A stretch of 64,000 bases of DNA from Streptomyces sp. NBC_00102 (GTDB taxonomy: Bacteria; Actinomycetota; Actinomycetes; Streptomycetales; Streptomycetaceae), in NCBI RefSeq assembly GCF_026343115.1, contig NZ_JAPEMC010000006.1:1-64000 (forward strand). Reading direction: 5' to 3'. This document shows positions 43,195-52,999 of this stretch, in pieces; position 1 is the stretch's first letter; each line of letters opens with the position of its first letter. The notes beneath the pieces were generated by a model. That model was given only the letters and a program-made list of their open reading frames with translations, ran no database searches and had not been told where the DNA came from. Made by a program: the position numbers and the translations under genes.

Positions 43195-44147
43195 TGGGTA
43201 CGGCGACCCGGGTTCCGCAGACCCGTGACATGACGGGCGACGAACTCTCCGCCGACGAGGCGCTGGCGACCCTGCGCCGGTACGGCGGGTGGGCGCTCGT
43301 CCGCGACTCCTTCGTACGCTTCCGCTACTCCGACGGATTCAGCCACTCACGCGCCCTCGCCCTGCAGACGGTGCTCGCGGTGATACCGCTGGTCATCGCG
43401 TTCGTCGGGCTCTCCGCCGAGATGCACACCGAGAACATCGGCAAGCTCGCCGAACTGACGATCCACCGGATCAGCGCCGGCCCCAGCGCCGACGTGGTGG
43501 ACGAGGCGCTGGACCAGAGCCGCCGTCAGACGGGCATCGGGGCCCGTCTGGCCCTCTGGTTCGGACTCGCCTTCTCGATGGTCAACACCACCACCGCGAT
43601 GTGCCAGGTCGAGCGGGGCGCGAACCGGATCTACGGCGTGGAACGCGACCGGGTCTTCCACAAGAAGTACCTGCGCGGGCTCGTCATGTCCCTCAGCGCG
43701 GGCATCCCGCTCGGCCTCGGTTCCCTGCTGATGGTGGCCGGCGGCGACCTCGTGACCGCGGCCACCTCCGTCTATCACCTCGGCGACGGCGCCCGGACCG
43801 CCTGGGACCTGCTGCGGTGGCCGCTGGGGCTGCTGCTCGCGCTGATCTCCGCCAGCGCGATATTCCGCCGGGCGCCCCGGCGCAAGCAACCCGGTTACAC
43901 CTGGCTGGCGTTCGGGGCAGCCGTCTATCTGGTGCTGTGGACCGCGCTGACCTGGCTGCTCAGCAAGTACCTCGCGTTCAGCGGGTCCTTCGACACCGTC
44001 TACGGTCCCCTCAGCGCCTTCATGTCGCTGCTGCTGTGGGCCTACCTGACCTCGATCGCCCTCTTCCTCGGGCTGTCCTTCGCCGCACAGCTCGAAGCCG
44101 TGCGGGCACGACGGCCCGGCCCGATCCAAGCAGACCCGGGAGCCTGA
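43194..44147 (+). CDS. YihY/BrkB-family integral membrane protein
   Basis: Predicted 317-residue protein of the YihY/virulence factor BrkB family with about six membrane helices (LQTVLAVIPLVIAFVGL, LVMSLSAGIPLGLGSLLM, WLAFGAAVYLVLWTALTWLL, FMSLLLWAYLTSIALFLGL). NTTTAMCQVERGANRIYGVERDR and FDTVYGPLSAFMSLLLW are family signatures. The function of the family is not settled. ATG at 43194 overlaps the preceding stop (TGATG), and its stop is immediately followed by the next ATG. Placement between two PAP2 genes suggests a role in envelope lipid handling. Confidence 0.9.
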   Translation: MGTATRVPQTRDMTGDELSADEALATLRRYGGWALVRDSFVRFRYSDGFSHSRALALQTVLAVIPLVIAFVGLSAEMHTENIGKLAELTIHRISAGPSADVVDEALDQSRRQTGIGARLALWFGLAFSMVNTTTAMCQVERGANRIYGVERDRVFHKKYLRGLVMSLSAGIPLGLGSLLMVAGGDLVTAATSVYHLGDGARTAWDLLRWPLGLLLALISASAIFRRAPRRKQPGYTWLAFGAAVYLVLWTALTWLLSKYLAFSGSFDTVYGPLSAFMSLLLWAYLTSIALFLGLSFAAQLEAVRARRPGPIQADPGA

Positions 44148-44921
44148 ATGCCGGTACGCACCACCGCCCGCCGCCTCCGCGACAGCCGCCGCGCGGACCG
44201 GAGATTCGGCGCCCGGCTGCTCGGGGCGGCCGCGGTCGCCGCCGTGGCCGCGGTGCCCTTCGCCCTGGTACTCGTTCTCGTGGAGGGACACTGGCAACCG
44301 CTGCGGCGGCTCGACGCGTCGGCGGCCATGCGACTGCACCGGACCGCCCTCGAACACCCCGCGTGGACGGACACCCTGCGCATCCTCTCCGACTGGGTGT
44401 GGGACCCGGCGGTGCTGCGTTCGCTGGTGGCGGTGCTGACGCTCTGGCTGCTGTGGAAGCGTGCCTGGCGCCTCGCCTGCTGGTCGGCGGTCACGGCTGT
44501 CGCCGGGGCGCTGACCGGCATGCTCGTCAAGTCCGTGGTGGAGCGCGCGAGGCCGTCCCTGGAGGACCCGGTGGCGCATGCTCCGGGCTTCTCGTTCCCC
44601 TCGGGGCACGCGATGACCGCGACGACCTCCTGCGCGGTCCTGCTGCTGGTGCTGCTGCCGATGGTGCCGCGCGCCTGGCGTCCGGTGTGCTGGGGCGTCG
44701 CGGTCCTGTCGGTGCTCGGGGTGGGGTTCACCCGGGTCGCGCTCGGCGTCCACTGGTTCAGCGACGTCGTCGGCGGCTGGCTGCTCGGGGCCGCGGTGGT
44801 AGCGCTCACCGGCTGGGCCTTCGAGGCCTGGCGCACCGACGTGGGACGCCGCCGGACCGAGCTCGGCGAGGGCCTGGAGCCGGAACTGACCGGCGCCGAA
44901 CCGGAGCGCCAGGAAGCCTGA
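44148..44921 (+). CDS. PAP2-family membrane phosphatase
   Basis: Predicted 257-residue PAP2 lipid phosphatase. The phosphatase signature is complete: KSVVERARP (KX6RP), FPSGHAMTA (SGH) and RVALGVHWFSDVVGG (RX5HX3D). Hydrophobic helices surround these. The ATG directly follows the BrkB-like stop with no spacer. A 21-bp hairpin terminator follows, so this ends the three-gene lipid operon. Confidence 0.93.
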   Translation: MPVRTTARRLRDSRRADRRFGARLLGAAAVAAVAAVPFALVLVLVEGHWQPLRRLDASAAMRLHRTALEHPAWTDTLRILSDWVWDPAVLRSLVAVLTLWLLWKRAWRLACWSAVTAVAGALTGMLVKSVVERARPSLEDPVAHAPGFSFPSGHAMTATTSCAVLLLVLLPMVPRAWRPVCWGVAVLSVLGVGFTRVALGVHWFSDVVGGWLLGAAVVALTGWAFEAWRTDVGRRRTELGEGLEPELTGAEPERQEA

Positions 44922-44939
44922 CGCCGCCCTGCCACCCGG

Positions 44940-44989
44940 CCCCGAGAAGCCCGCCACCGGTTCGTCTTCCGGTGGCGGGCTTCTCGGGG
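44940..44989. terminator. Bidirectional terminator between PAP2 and DUF4235 genes
   Basis: A perfect 21-bp stem (44940-44960 with 44969-44989) and 8-base loop lie between convergent genes, 19 bases after the PAP2 stop. Confidence 0.93.
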
Positions 44990-45040
44990 TCGCGGGCCCG
45001 GGACCGTCCGGCGCGAGGGGCGGCCCGGGGACTGCCACCC

Positions 45041-45307
45041 TCAGTCGGGCCAGGTCCCCGTCACGCGTCGTACGGTGATGGCCCCGCCCCGCCCGATCGC
45101 GGCCCGGACAGTGGAGAAGATCGCCCCTTGCAGGGCCGCCGCGGCAAGGATTTCCGGCCAGCCGCGATCACGGTCCGTGGGGCTGGGGGCGTCGCCCTGG
45201 CGGGCGGCCACCTTCCACACCTGACGGAACAGCGCCCCCGCCACGAGTCCGCCCGCCATGCCTGCCGCGAGGCCGATGGGCTTGTAGACGACGGCAGAGG
45301 TCTTCAT
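45041..45307 (-). CDS. DUF4235 small membrane protein
   Basis: Predicted 88-residue protein of the DUF4235 type. Two hydrophobic segments, PIGLAAGMAGGLVAGALFRQVW near the start and EILAAAALQGAIFSTVRAAI later, suggest a two-helix membrane protein. ATG 45307 overlaps the DUF3618 stop (ATGA). DUF3618-DUF4235 pairs recur in actinomycetes; function unknown. Confidence 0.88.
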   Translation of the reverse strand: MKTSAVVYKPIGLAAGMAGGLVAGALFRQVWKVAARQGDAPSPTDRDRGWPEILAAAALQGAIFSTVRAAIGRGGAITVRRVTGTWPD

Positions 45308-45834
45308 CCGCGCCGCCGGTGACGCGCGATCGCCACCATCGCGACCGCCGCCACTCCGCCGGCGACCAACAGGCCCTCCTTGCCGCGCGCGGCGTGGGCG
45401 ACGCGGTCGGCGCCCCTGCGCACCGACTCCGGGGTGTGCTCCTGGAACGTGTCCGCCAGGGAGTGCGCGGCCCCGCCGACCGCGTGCTGGGCCTGCGAAG
45501 CCTTCTCCAGCACCTCGTCCGGGGTCTTCTCACGAGCCCGTGTCCGCACCTCGGCTGCCTTCCGGGCGGCCTGTGCCCGCATCTCACCGGCCTTCTGGGC
45601 CGCCTGCGCCTTTGTCTCGGCGGCCTTGCGGCGGCCGCCCTCCGTCGCGTCCGTCGCCTTCTCCCGAGCCTGGGAGGTCAGCTCGCCGGCCTTGGCGAGG
45701 GCGGTTTCGTCCGCTGTCGCCGCACGTTGCTCCACCGTGCGGCCGAGTTCGTCGCGTGCGGCCCGCGCCTGCGTGCGCAGGTCCTCCGGCGTCGGTGCGG
45801 AAGCGGCCTCGCGGGGGGTCTGGTCATCCGTCAT
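45304..45834 (-). CDS. DUF3618 protein with long helical repeat region and C-terminal membrane helix
   Basis: Predicted 176-residue protein. The N-terminus TPEDLRTQARAARDELGRTVEQ is the DUF3618 element. A long Ala/Lys/Glu/Arg-rich region (about 40-115) with repeated KAGEMRAQAARKAAEVRTRA-like units is probably an extended amphipathic or coiled-coil helix. A C-terminal hydrophobic segment (GLLVAGGVAAVAMVAIARHRRRG) is a likely membrane anchor. The ATG at 45834 has GGAGAG about nine bases upstream. Coupled to DUF4235 by ATGA; together they may form a membrane-bound envelope stress or scaffold unit. Confidence 0.85.
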   Translation of the reverse strand: MTDDQTPREAASAPTPEDLRTQARAARDELGRTVEQRAATADETALAKAGELTSQAREKATDATEGGRRKAAETKAQAAQKAGEMRAQAARKAAEVRTRAREKTPDEVLEKASQAQHAVGGAAHSLADTFQEHTPESVRRGADRVAHAARGKEGLLVAGGVAAVAMVAIARHRRRG

Positions 45835-46004
45835 CGCTCTGCACTCTCCTTCGCGTCGATGGCCGGTCCCGGGCGGGTTTCCGCCCTCGCCGGCCACGGA
45901 TCATCGGCATGCTCCCCGCGTGCCCCGAGGCGGGCGCCCGATGCCTCGGAGAGGAGAGTGCTTAGAATGCAACGATTTGTCCCCGCCGTTCGGAGTCCGC
46001 ACCG

Positions 46005-48428
46005 ATGACCACCCCCCACGATCGTTACGTCCGGGTGCGCGGCGCCCGTGAGCACAACCTCCGGAACGTCGACGTGGACATCCCCCGCGACACGCTGACC
46101 GTGTTCACCGGGGTGTCCGGGTCCGGCAAGTCGTCGCTGGCGTTCGGCACGATCTACGCGGAGGCGCAGCGAAGGTACTTCGAATCGGTGGCCCCGTACG
46201 CCCGCCGACTGATCCACCAGGTCGGCGCCCCGGCGGTCGGTGAGATCACCGGGCTGCCGCCGGCGGTCTCGCTGGAGCAGCGGCGTTCCTCGGCGGGCGA
46301 GCGCTCCTCGGTGGGGACGGTGACCACGCTCTCCAACTCGCTGCGGATGCTGTTCTCCCGGGCCGGCGACTATCCGGAGGGTGCCGAGCGCCTGGACTCC
46401 GACGCGTTCTCGCCCAACACCGCCGCGGGCGCCTGCCCCGAGTGCCACGGGCTCGGCCGGATCCACCGGACCTCGGAGGAACTGCTCGTCCCGGACGCCT
46501 CGTTGTCGATCCGCGAGGGGGCGATCGCGGCCTGGCCGGGGGCATGGCAGGGCAAGAACCTGCGGGACGTGCTCCACGCCCTCGGCCACGACGTCGACCG
46601 TCCCTGGCGTGAACTCCCGGCGGCGGAGCGGGAGTGGATTCTCTTCACCGACGAGCAGCCGGTGGTGACGGTCCATCCGGTACGCGACGCGGGCCGCATC
46701 CAACGCCCCTACCAGGGAACGTACATGAGCGCGCGCCGCTATGTGATGCACACGTTCGCGGACTCCCGGAGCCGGACGCTGCGGGCGCGGGCGGAGCGGT
46801 TCCTGACGAGTGTTCCCTGTCCGGTCTGCGGGGGTGCGCGGCTGCGGCCGGAGGCGCTGGCGGTGACCTTCGTCGGGCACACCGTCGCGGAGTTGGCCGC
46901 GCTGCCGCTGGCGGGTCTGTCCGAGGTGCTGCGCGCCCGGGGCGGGGACGCCACGGCCCGGGTGATGACCACGGATCTGCTGGCCCGTATCGGCACGGTC
47001 ACCGAGCTGGGTCTCGGCTATCTCAGTCTCGACCGGACGGCGCCGACGCTCTCCTCGGGCGAGCTCCAACGGCTGCGGCTGGCGACGCAGTTGCGGTCCG
47101 GGCTTTTCGGGGTGGTGTACGTGCTGGACGAGCCGTCGGCGGGTCTGCACCCGGCCGACACCGCGTCCCTGCTCGCGGTGCTCGGCAGGCTGAAGGAGGC
47201 CGGGAACACGGTCTTCGTGGTGGAGCACCAGCTGGACGTGGTGCGGCAGGCGGACTGGCTGGTGGACGTGGGGCCGCTCGCCGGGGAGCACGGCGGCCGG
47301 GTGCTGCACAGCGGTCCGCCGGCCGGTCTCGCGGAGGTGGCGGAGTCGGCGACCCGGCGCTTCCTCTTCGGCGGGGCGGCGCCCTCCGCCCGTCCGCCGC
47401 GCACCCCCTCGGGCGAACTGCGTCTCGAAGGGGTCCGGCGCCACAACGTGCGGGGCGTCGACGTGACGTTCCCGCTCGGGGTCTTCACCGCCGTCACGGG
47501 TGTCTCGGGTTCGGGCAAGTCGACGCTGGTCGGGCAGGTGCTGGCCGGGGTGCTCGCCGACCGCCAGGCCTCGCCGGTGGCGGACTTGCCGGACGCGCCC
47601 GCCGTCCGCGACTGCGTGTCCGCGCGGGGGCTGGAGGCTGTGGACCGGCTCGTGCAGGTGGATCAGAGGCCCATCGGCCGGACCCCGCGCTCCAACCTGG
47701 CCACGTACACGGGCCTGTTCGACGTCGTGCGCAAGCTGTTCGCGGAGACGGACACCGCGCGGGAGCGCGGCTACCGGGCGGGGCGGTTCTCGTTCAACGT
47801 GGCCGGCGGGCGGTGCGAGACCTGCCAGGGCGAGGGGTTCGTCTCGGTGGAGCTGCTCTTCCTGCCCAGCACGTACGCGCCCTGCCCCGACTGCCACGGG
47901 GCGCGCTACAACCCTCCGACGCTGGAGGTCACCCTGCGCGGGCTCTCCGTCGCCGGGGTGCTGGACCTGACGGTGGAGGCGGCGGCCGGGTTCTTCGCCG
48001 GGGTGCCGGCCGCCGAGCGGAGCCTGCGCACCCTGAACGAGGTGGGGCTCGGCTATCTGCGCCTCGGGCAGCCCGCCACGGAGCTGTCGGGCGGCGAAGC
48101 GCAGCGGATCAAGCTGGCGGCGGAGCTCCAGCGGTCCCGGCGGGGCCACACCCTGTACGTGTTGGACGAGCCGACCACGGGGCTGCACCCGGCCGATGTG
48201 GAGGTGCTGATGCGCCAGCTCCACGGGCTGGTGGACGCGGGTGGCACGGTGGTGGTCGTGGAGCACGACATGGCGGTGGTGGCGGGTGCGGACCATGTGA
48301 TCGACATGGGTCCCGGCGGTGGCGAGGAGGGCGGGCGGATCGTCGCGGCGGGCGCCCCGGCCGAGGTCGCGCGGGCGGCGGGCAGCCGCACGGCCCCGTT
48401 CCTCGCCCGGGCGCTGCGTACGGAGTGA
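46005..48428 (+). CDS. Short UvrA-like ABC ATPase (class II UvrA paralogue)
   Basis: Predicted 807-residue protein, shorter than housekeeping UvrA (about 950-1000). It has two ABC modules: Walker [15 protein letters not shown] (near residue 35) and [14 protein letters not shown], signatures [15 protein letters not shown] and [15 protein letters not shown], plus UvrA-type zinc modules [11 protein letters not shown] and CETCQGEGF...[10 protein letters not shown]. The missing length lies in the N-terminal half where the UvrB-binding and insertion domains normally sit. Such paralogues occur near natural-product and resistance genes and in stress responses. It is divergent from the DUF3618 gene; the ATG is clear. 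Confidence 0.88.
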   Translation: MTTPHDRYVRVRGAREHNLRNVDVDIPRDTLTVFTGVSGSGKSSLAFGTIYAEAQRRYFESVAPYARRLIHQVGAPAVGEITGLPPAVSLEQRRSSAGERSSVGTVTTLSNSLRMLFSRAGDYPEGAERLDSDAFSPNTAAGACPECHGLGRIHRTSEELLVPDASLSIREGAIAAWPGAWQGKNLRDVLHALGHDVDRPWRELPAAEREWILFTDEQPVVTVHPVRDAGRIQRPYQGTYMSARRYVMHTFADSRSRTLRARAERFLTSVPCPVCGGARLRPEALAVTFVGHTVAELAALPLAGLSEVLRARGGDATARVMTTDLLARIGTVTELGLGYLSLDRTAPTLSSGELQRLRLATQLRSGLFGVVYVLDEPSAGLHPADTASLLAVLGRLKEAGNTVFVVEHQLDVVRQADWLVDVGPLAGEHGGRVLHSGPPAGLAEVAESATRRFLFGGAAPSARPPRTPSGELRLEGVRRHNVRGVDVTFPLGVFTAVTGVSGSGKSTLVGQVLAGVLADRQASPVADLPDAPAVRDCVSARGLEAVDRLVQVDQRPIGRTPRSNLATYTGLFDVVRKLFAETDTARERGYRAGRFSFNVAGGRCETCQGEGFVSVELLFLPSTYAPCPDCHGARYNPPTLEVTLRGLSVAGVLDLTVEAAAGFFAGVPAAERSLRTLNEVGLGYLRLGQPATELSGGEAQRIKLAAELQRSRRGHTLYVLDEPTTGLHPADVEVLMRQLHGLVDAGGTVVVVEHDMAVVAGADHVIDMGPGGGEEGGRIVAAGAPAEVARAAGSRTAPFLARALRTE

Positions 48429-48454
48429 GACGGACGACCCGGCGACCGGAGAAG

Positions 48455-48517
48455 CCGGGAGGGGGCCGCACCCCCTCCCGGTGGGTCCCGCCGCTGCCCA
48501 CGGTGCGGCGGCGGGAC
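48455..48517. terminator. Two adjacent hairpins between uvrA-like and sdhB genes
   Basis: CCGGGAGGGGG (48455-48465) pairs with 48471-48481 around a 5-base loop, and GTCCCGCCGC (48485-48494) pairs with 48508-48517. They lie in the 115-base gap between convergent genes and can end both transcripts. Confidence 0.85.
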
Positions 48518-48543
48518 GGTCGGTGTCGCCCGACGACGGGTCG

Positions 48544-49286
48544 TCAGCGCCGTACCTTGCGGGTGGCGCGCAGCCACTCCTTGTTCATCGCGGCGATCGA
48601 GGGGAGGGGGATCCCCTTCGGGCAGGCGGTGGCGCATTCGCCGGTCAGGGTGCAGCCGCCGAAGCCCTCCTCGTCCATGGTGGCGACCATGTCGAGCACC
48701 CGGGTCTCCCTCTCGGGCGCGCCCTGCGGCAGCACGTTGAGGTGGTTGATCTTCGCCGAAGTGAAGAGCATCGCCGAACCGTTGGGGCAGGCGGCGACGC
48801 AGGCGCCGCAGCCGATGCACTCGGCGTGCTCGAAGGCGAAGTCGGCGTCCGGCTTGGGCACGGGGGTGGCGTGCGCGTCGGGGGCCGTACCGGTGGGGGC
48901 GGAGATGTAACCGCCGGACTGGATGATGCGGTCGAAGGCCGAGCGGTCGACCACCAGGTCCTTGATGACCGGGAACGCGGAGGCGCGCCAGGGCTCGATG
49001 TCGATGGTGTCGCCGTCGTCGAAGGACCGCATGTGGAGTTGGCAGGTGGTGGTGCGCTCGGGGCCGTGCGCGTCTCCGTTGATGACGAGACTGCACGCGC
49101 CGCAGATGCCCTCGCGGCAGTCGTGGTCGAAGGCGACCGGTTCGTCGCCCGCGAGGGTCAGTTCCTCGTTGAGGGTGTCGAGCATTTCGAGGAACGACAT
49201 GTCCTGCGAGATGCCGTCGACTTCGTAGGTGGCCATGGCGCCGGGCGCCTCGGCGTCTCGCTGGCGCCAGACGCGCAGGGTGAGCT

Positions 49287-49290
<4 letters not shown>
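48544..49290 (-). CDS. sdhB: Succinate dehydrogenase/fumarate reductase iron-sulfur subunit
   Basis: Predicted 248-residue electron-transfer subunit. The N-terminal [2Fe-2S] ligands are in [15 protein letters not shown] and the later TTTCQLHM; the C-terminal ferredoxin-like clusters use [12 protein letters not shown] and [16 protein letters not shown]. The ATG overlaps the flavoprotein stop (ATGA). Third gene of the sdhC-sdhA-sdhB operon; there is no sdhD, as in b558-type complexes. Confidence 0.95.
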
Positions 49291-51236
<1,946 letters not shown>

Positions 51237-51237
51237 G

Positions 51238-51945
51238 TCAGCTCACGACTCCGGTCATGACGGCAACGGGTACGGACACGAATCCCGCGGTGAGCACCAC
51301 CGCGATCACGTTGGCCAGGGTTTTCAGGACCCGGTCGCGGGTGGCGCTGCCGACTCCGAGGGTCTGCGCGGCGCTCCAGAATCCGTGCTGGACGTGGAGG
51401 CCGACGGCCAGCACCGCGACGATGTAGATGACGTCGCCGTACCAGGTGGAGAAGGTGTCGACGACGTTCTGGTAGGGGTGCCCGGCCTGGAACCCTCCGC
51501 TGTGCACGGTGCCGGTGGTGAGGTCGAGGATGTGCCAGACGATGAAGAGCGCGAGGATGATGCCGCCCCAGCGCATGGTCCGGGTGGCATAGCTCGCCCG
51601 GGCCCTCTTGTGGACGTAGCCGACGGGGCGCGCCCTGAGGTCGCGCCGGCTGAGCTGGTACGCGGATACGGCGTGCAGCACCACGGCGGCGACGAGCACC
51701 AGCCGGACGATCCAGAGCGCCCACTCGTGGTGGAGGAAGGGCTCGCCCAGGGTACGCAGCCAGTGGGCGTAGTGGTTGAACTCGCCGGGCCCGAAGAAGA
51801 TCTTCAGGTTGCCCAGCATGTGTACGACCAGGTAGCCCAGCATGATCAGGCCGCTCACTGCCATGATCGTTTTCTTGCCGACGGTCGAGTCCCAGAGCGT
51901 GCGCGTCATGGACGGCCGTCGTTCCGCCCGCGTTGCCAATGCCAT
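51238..51945 (-). CDS. sdhC: Succinate dehydrogenase cytochrome b558-type membrane anchor
   Basis: Predicted 235-residue di-heme-type membrane subunit with five hydrophobic helices ([105 protein letters not shown]). His residues in these helices (VVHMLG, LHAVS, WHILD, LHVQHG) are the likely haem ligands. I take the ATG at 51945; a GTG six bases upstream and an ATG at 51909 are alternatives, none with a strong site. First gene of the operon; divergent from a LysR gene. Confidence 0.9.
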   Translation of the reverse strand: MALATRAERRPSMTRTLWDSTVGKKTIMAVSGLIMLGYLVVHMLGNLKIFFGPGEFNHYAHWLRTLGEPFLHHEWALWIVRLVLVAAVVLHAVSAYQLSRRDLRARPVGYVHKRARASYATRTMRWGGIILALFIVWHILDLTTGTVHSGGFQAGHPYQNVVDTFSTWYGDVIYIVAVLAVGLHVQHGFWSAAQTLGVGSATRDRVLKTLANVIAVVLTAGFVSVPVAVMTGVVS

Positions 51946-51983
51946 GGACACGAAGGTAGGGCCGGAGGTCCCCATCGGTCCAA

Positions 51984-52019
51984 GAGATGACCACGCTCAT
52001 CTCCATAGGCATGGCCTAT
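51984..52019. promoter_or_regulatory. Two inverted repeats in the sdhC-lysR gap; LysR operator
   Basis: ATAGGC-ATG-GCCTAT (52005-52019) is a perfect 6-bp inverted repeat with the LysR T-N11-A form. Directly next to it GAGATGA-CCACGC-TCATCTC (51984-52003) is a 7-bp inverted repeat. A strong plus an auxiliary site between divergent genes is the usual LysR regulator layout, so the gene at 52042 probably controls itself and sdhCAB. Confidence 0.75.
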
Positions 52020-52041
52020 GCGACGGGTTTAACCTGCCTTT

Positions 52042-52950
52042 ATGCACTTCCAGCAGCTCTCCTATTTCGTGGCCGTCGCCGAGACTCGGCACTTCACCCG
52101 GGCCGCCGAGGCGGTGCACGTCTCTCAGCCCTCGCTGTCCCAGCAGATCCGGGCCCTGGAGAAGGAGCTGGGCGCGGAACTCTTCAGCCGGGCCCGGGGC
52201 AACATCGCGCTGACCGACGCGGGCGAGGCCCTGCTCCCACTGGCCCGCCGCATCCTCGCCGACGCGGAGACCGCACGCCGCGAGGTGCAGGAGCTGGTAC
52301 TGCTGCGACGCGGGCGCATCCGTCTGGGCGCCACCCCGAGCATCTGTACGGGCCTGCTGCCCGACGTACTGCGCGCGTACCACGACCGGCATCCGGGGAT
52401 CGAACTGCTTCTGGAGGAAGGCGGTTCCCACGACCTCGTACGCCAACTGGCGCGCGGGGCACTCGACATCGCCCTGCTGGTGCTCCCCCTGCCTGCCGGT
52501 TCACCGGCGTTGACCACGGTGGAGCTGCTGCACGAGGACCTGGTCGTGGTGTCGGCCGCCGACGGGCCCGCGCCGGGCCGGGGCAAGTCCGTACGCATCG
52601 CCGATCTCCAGGGCGTACCGCTGGTGATGTTCCGCCACGGCTACGACCTGCGCGAGCTCACCGTCGCCGCCTGCCGGGCGGAGGGCTTCGAGCCCACGTT
52701 CACGGTGCAGGGCGGCGAGATGGACGCGGTGCTCGGCTTCGTACGGGCGGGGCTCGGCATGGCCGTGGTGCCGCGCATGGTGGCGGGCCGGGCCGGCCAG
52801 GGCCTGCGGATGACGCCGCTGGCCCCGCCCGGACTGCGTCGGACCATCGCGCTGGCCCACCGCACGGACGTGGCACCGCCCCGCGCGGCCCGGGAGCTCC
52901 AGCGGATGCTGCTGGAGGCGGACCCGGGCAGCCTCCTCGGCGATGTCTGA
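52042..52950 (+). CDS. LysR-family regulator divergent from sdhCAB
   Basis: Predicted 302-residue LysR regulator. The winged helix-turn-helix reads MHFQQLSYFVAVAETRHFTRAA, then VHVSQPSLSQQIRALEKELG; the effector domain shows RLGATPSICTGLLPDVLRAY and LGFVRAGLGMAVVPRMV. Twenty-two bases upstream lies a perfect T-N11-A palindrome. The likely target is the divergent succinate dehydrogenase operon; the effector could be a C4 acid or related metabolite, which is inference. Ends at a terminator shared with the convergent GGDEF-EAL gene. Confidence 0.92.
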   Translation: MHFQQLSYFVAVAETRHFTRAAEAVHVSQPSLSQQIRALEKELGAELFSRARGNIALTDAGEALLPLARRILADAETARREVQELVLLRRGRIRLGATPSICTGLLPDVLRAYHDRHPGIELLLEEGGSHDLVRQLARGALDIALLVLPLPAGSPALTTVELLHEDLVVVSAADGPAPGRGKSVRIADLQGVPLVMFRHGYDLRELTVAACRAEGFEPTFTVQGGEMDAVLGFVRAGLGMAVVPRMVAGRAGQGLRMTPLAPPGLRRTIALAHRTDVAPPRAARELQRMLLEADPGSLLGDV

Positions 52951-52960
52951 TCCGTTCGTA

Positions 52961-52998
52961 CCGGGCGGGGTGGGTGCCGGGGCCCCACCCCGCCCCGG
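52961..52998. terminator. Bidirectional terminator after the LysR and GGDEF-EAL genes
   Basis: GGGCGGGGTGGG (52963-52974) pairs with 52984-52995 around a 9-base loop; two more C-G pairs extend the stem with one bulged base. It fills the 49-base gap between two convergent genes. Confidence 0.85.
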
Positions 52999-52999
52999 C

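Noticed and set aside
46005..48428. Housekeeping UvrA
   Set aside because: It is about 150-200 residues too short and lacks the usual uvrB or uvrC context, so a UvrA-like paralogue is the safer call.
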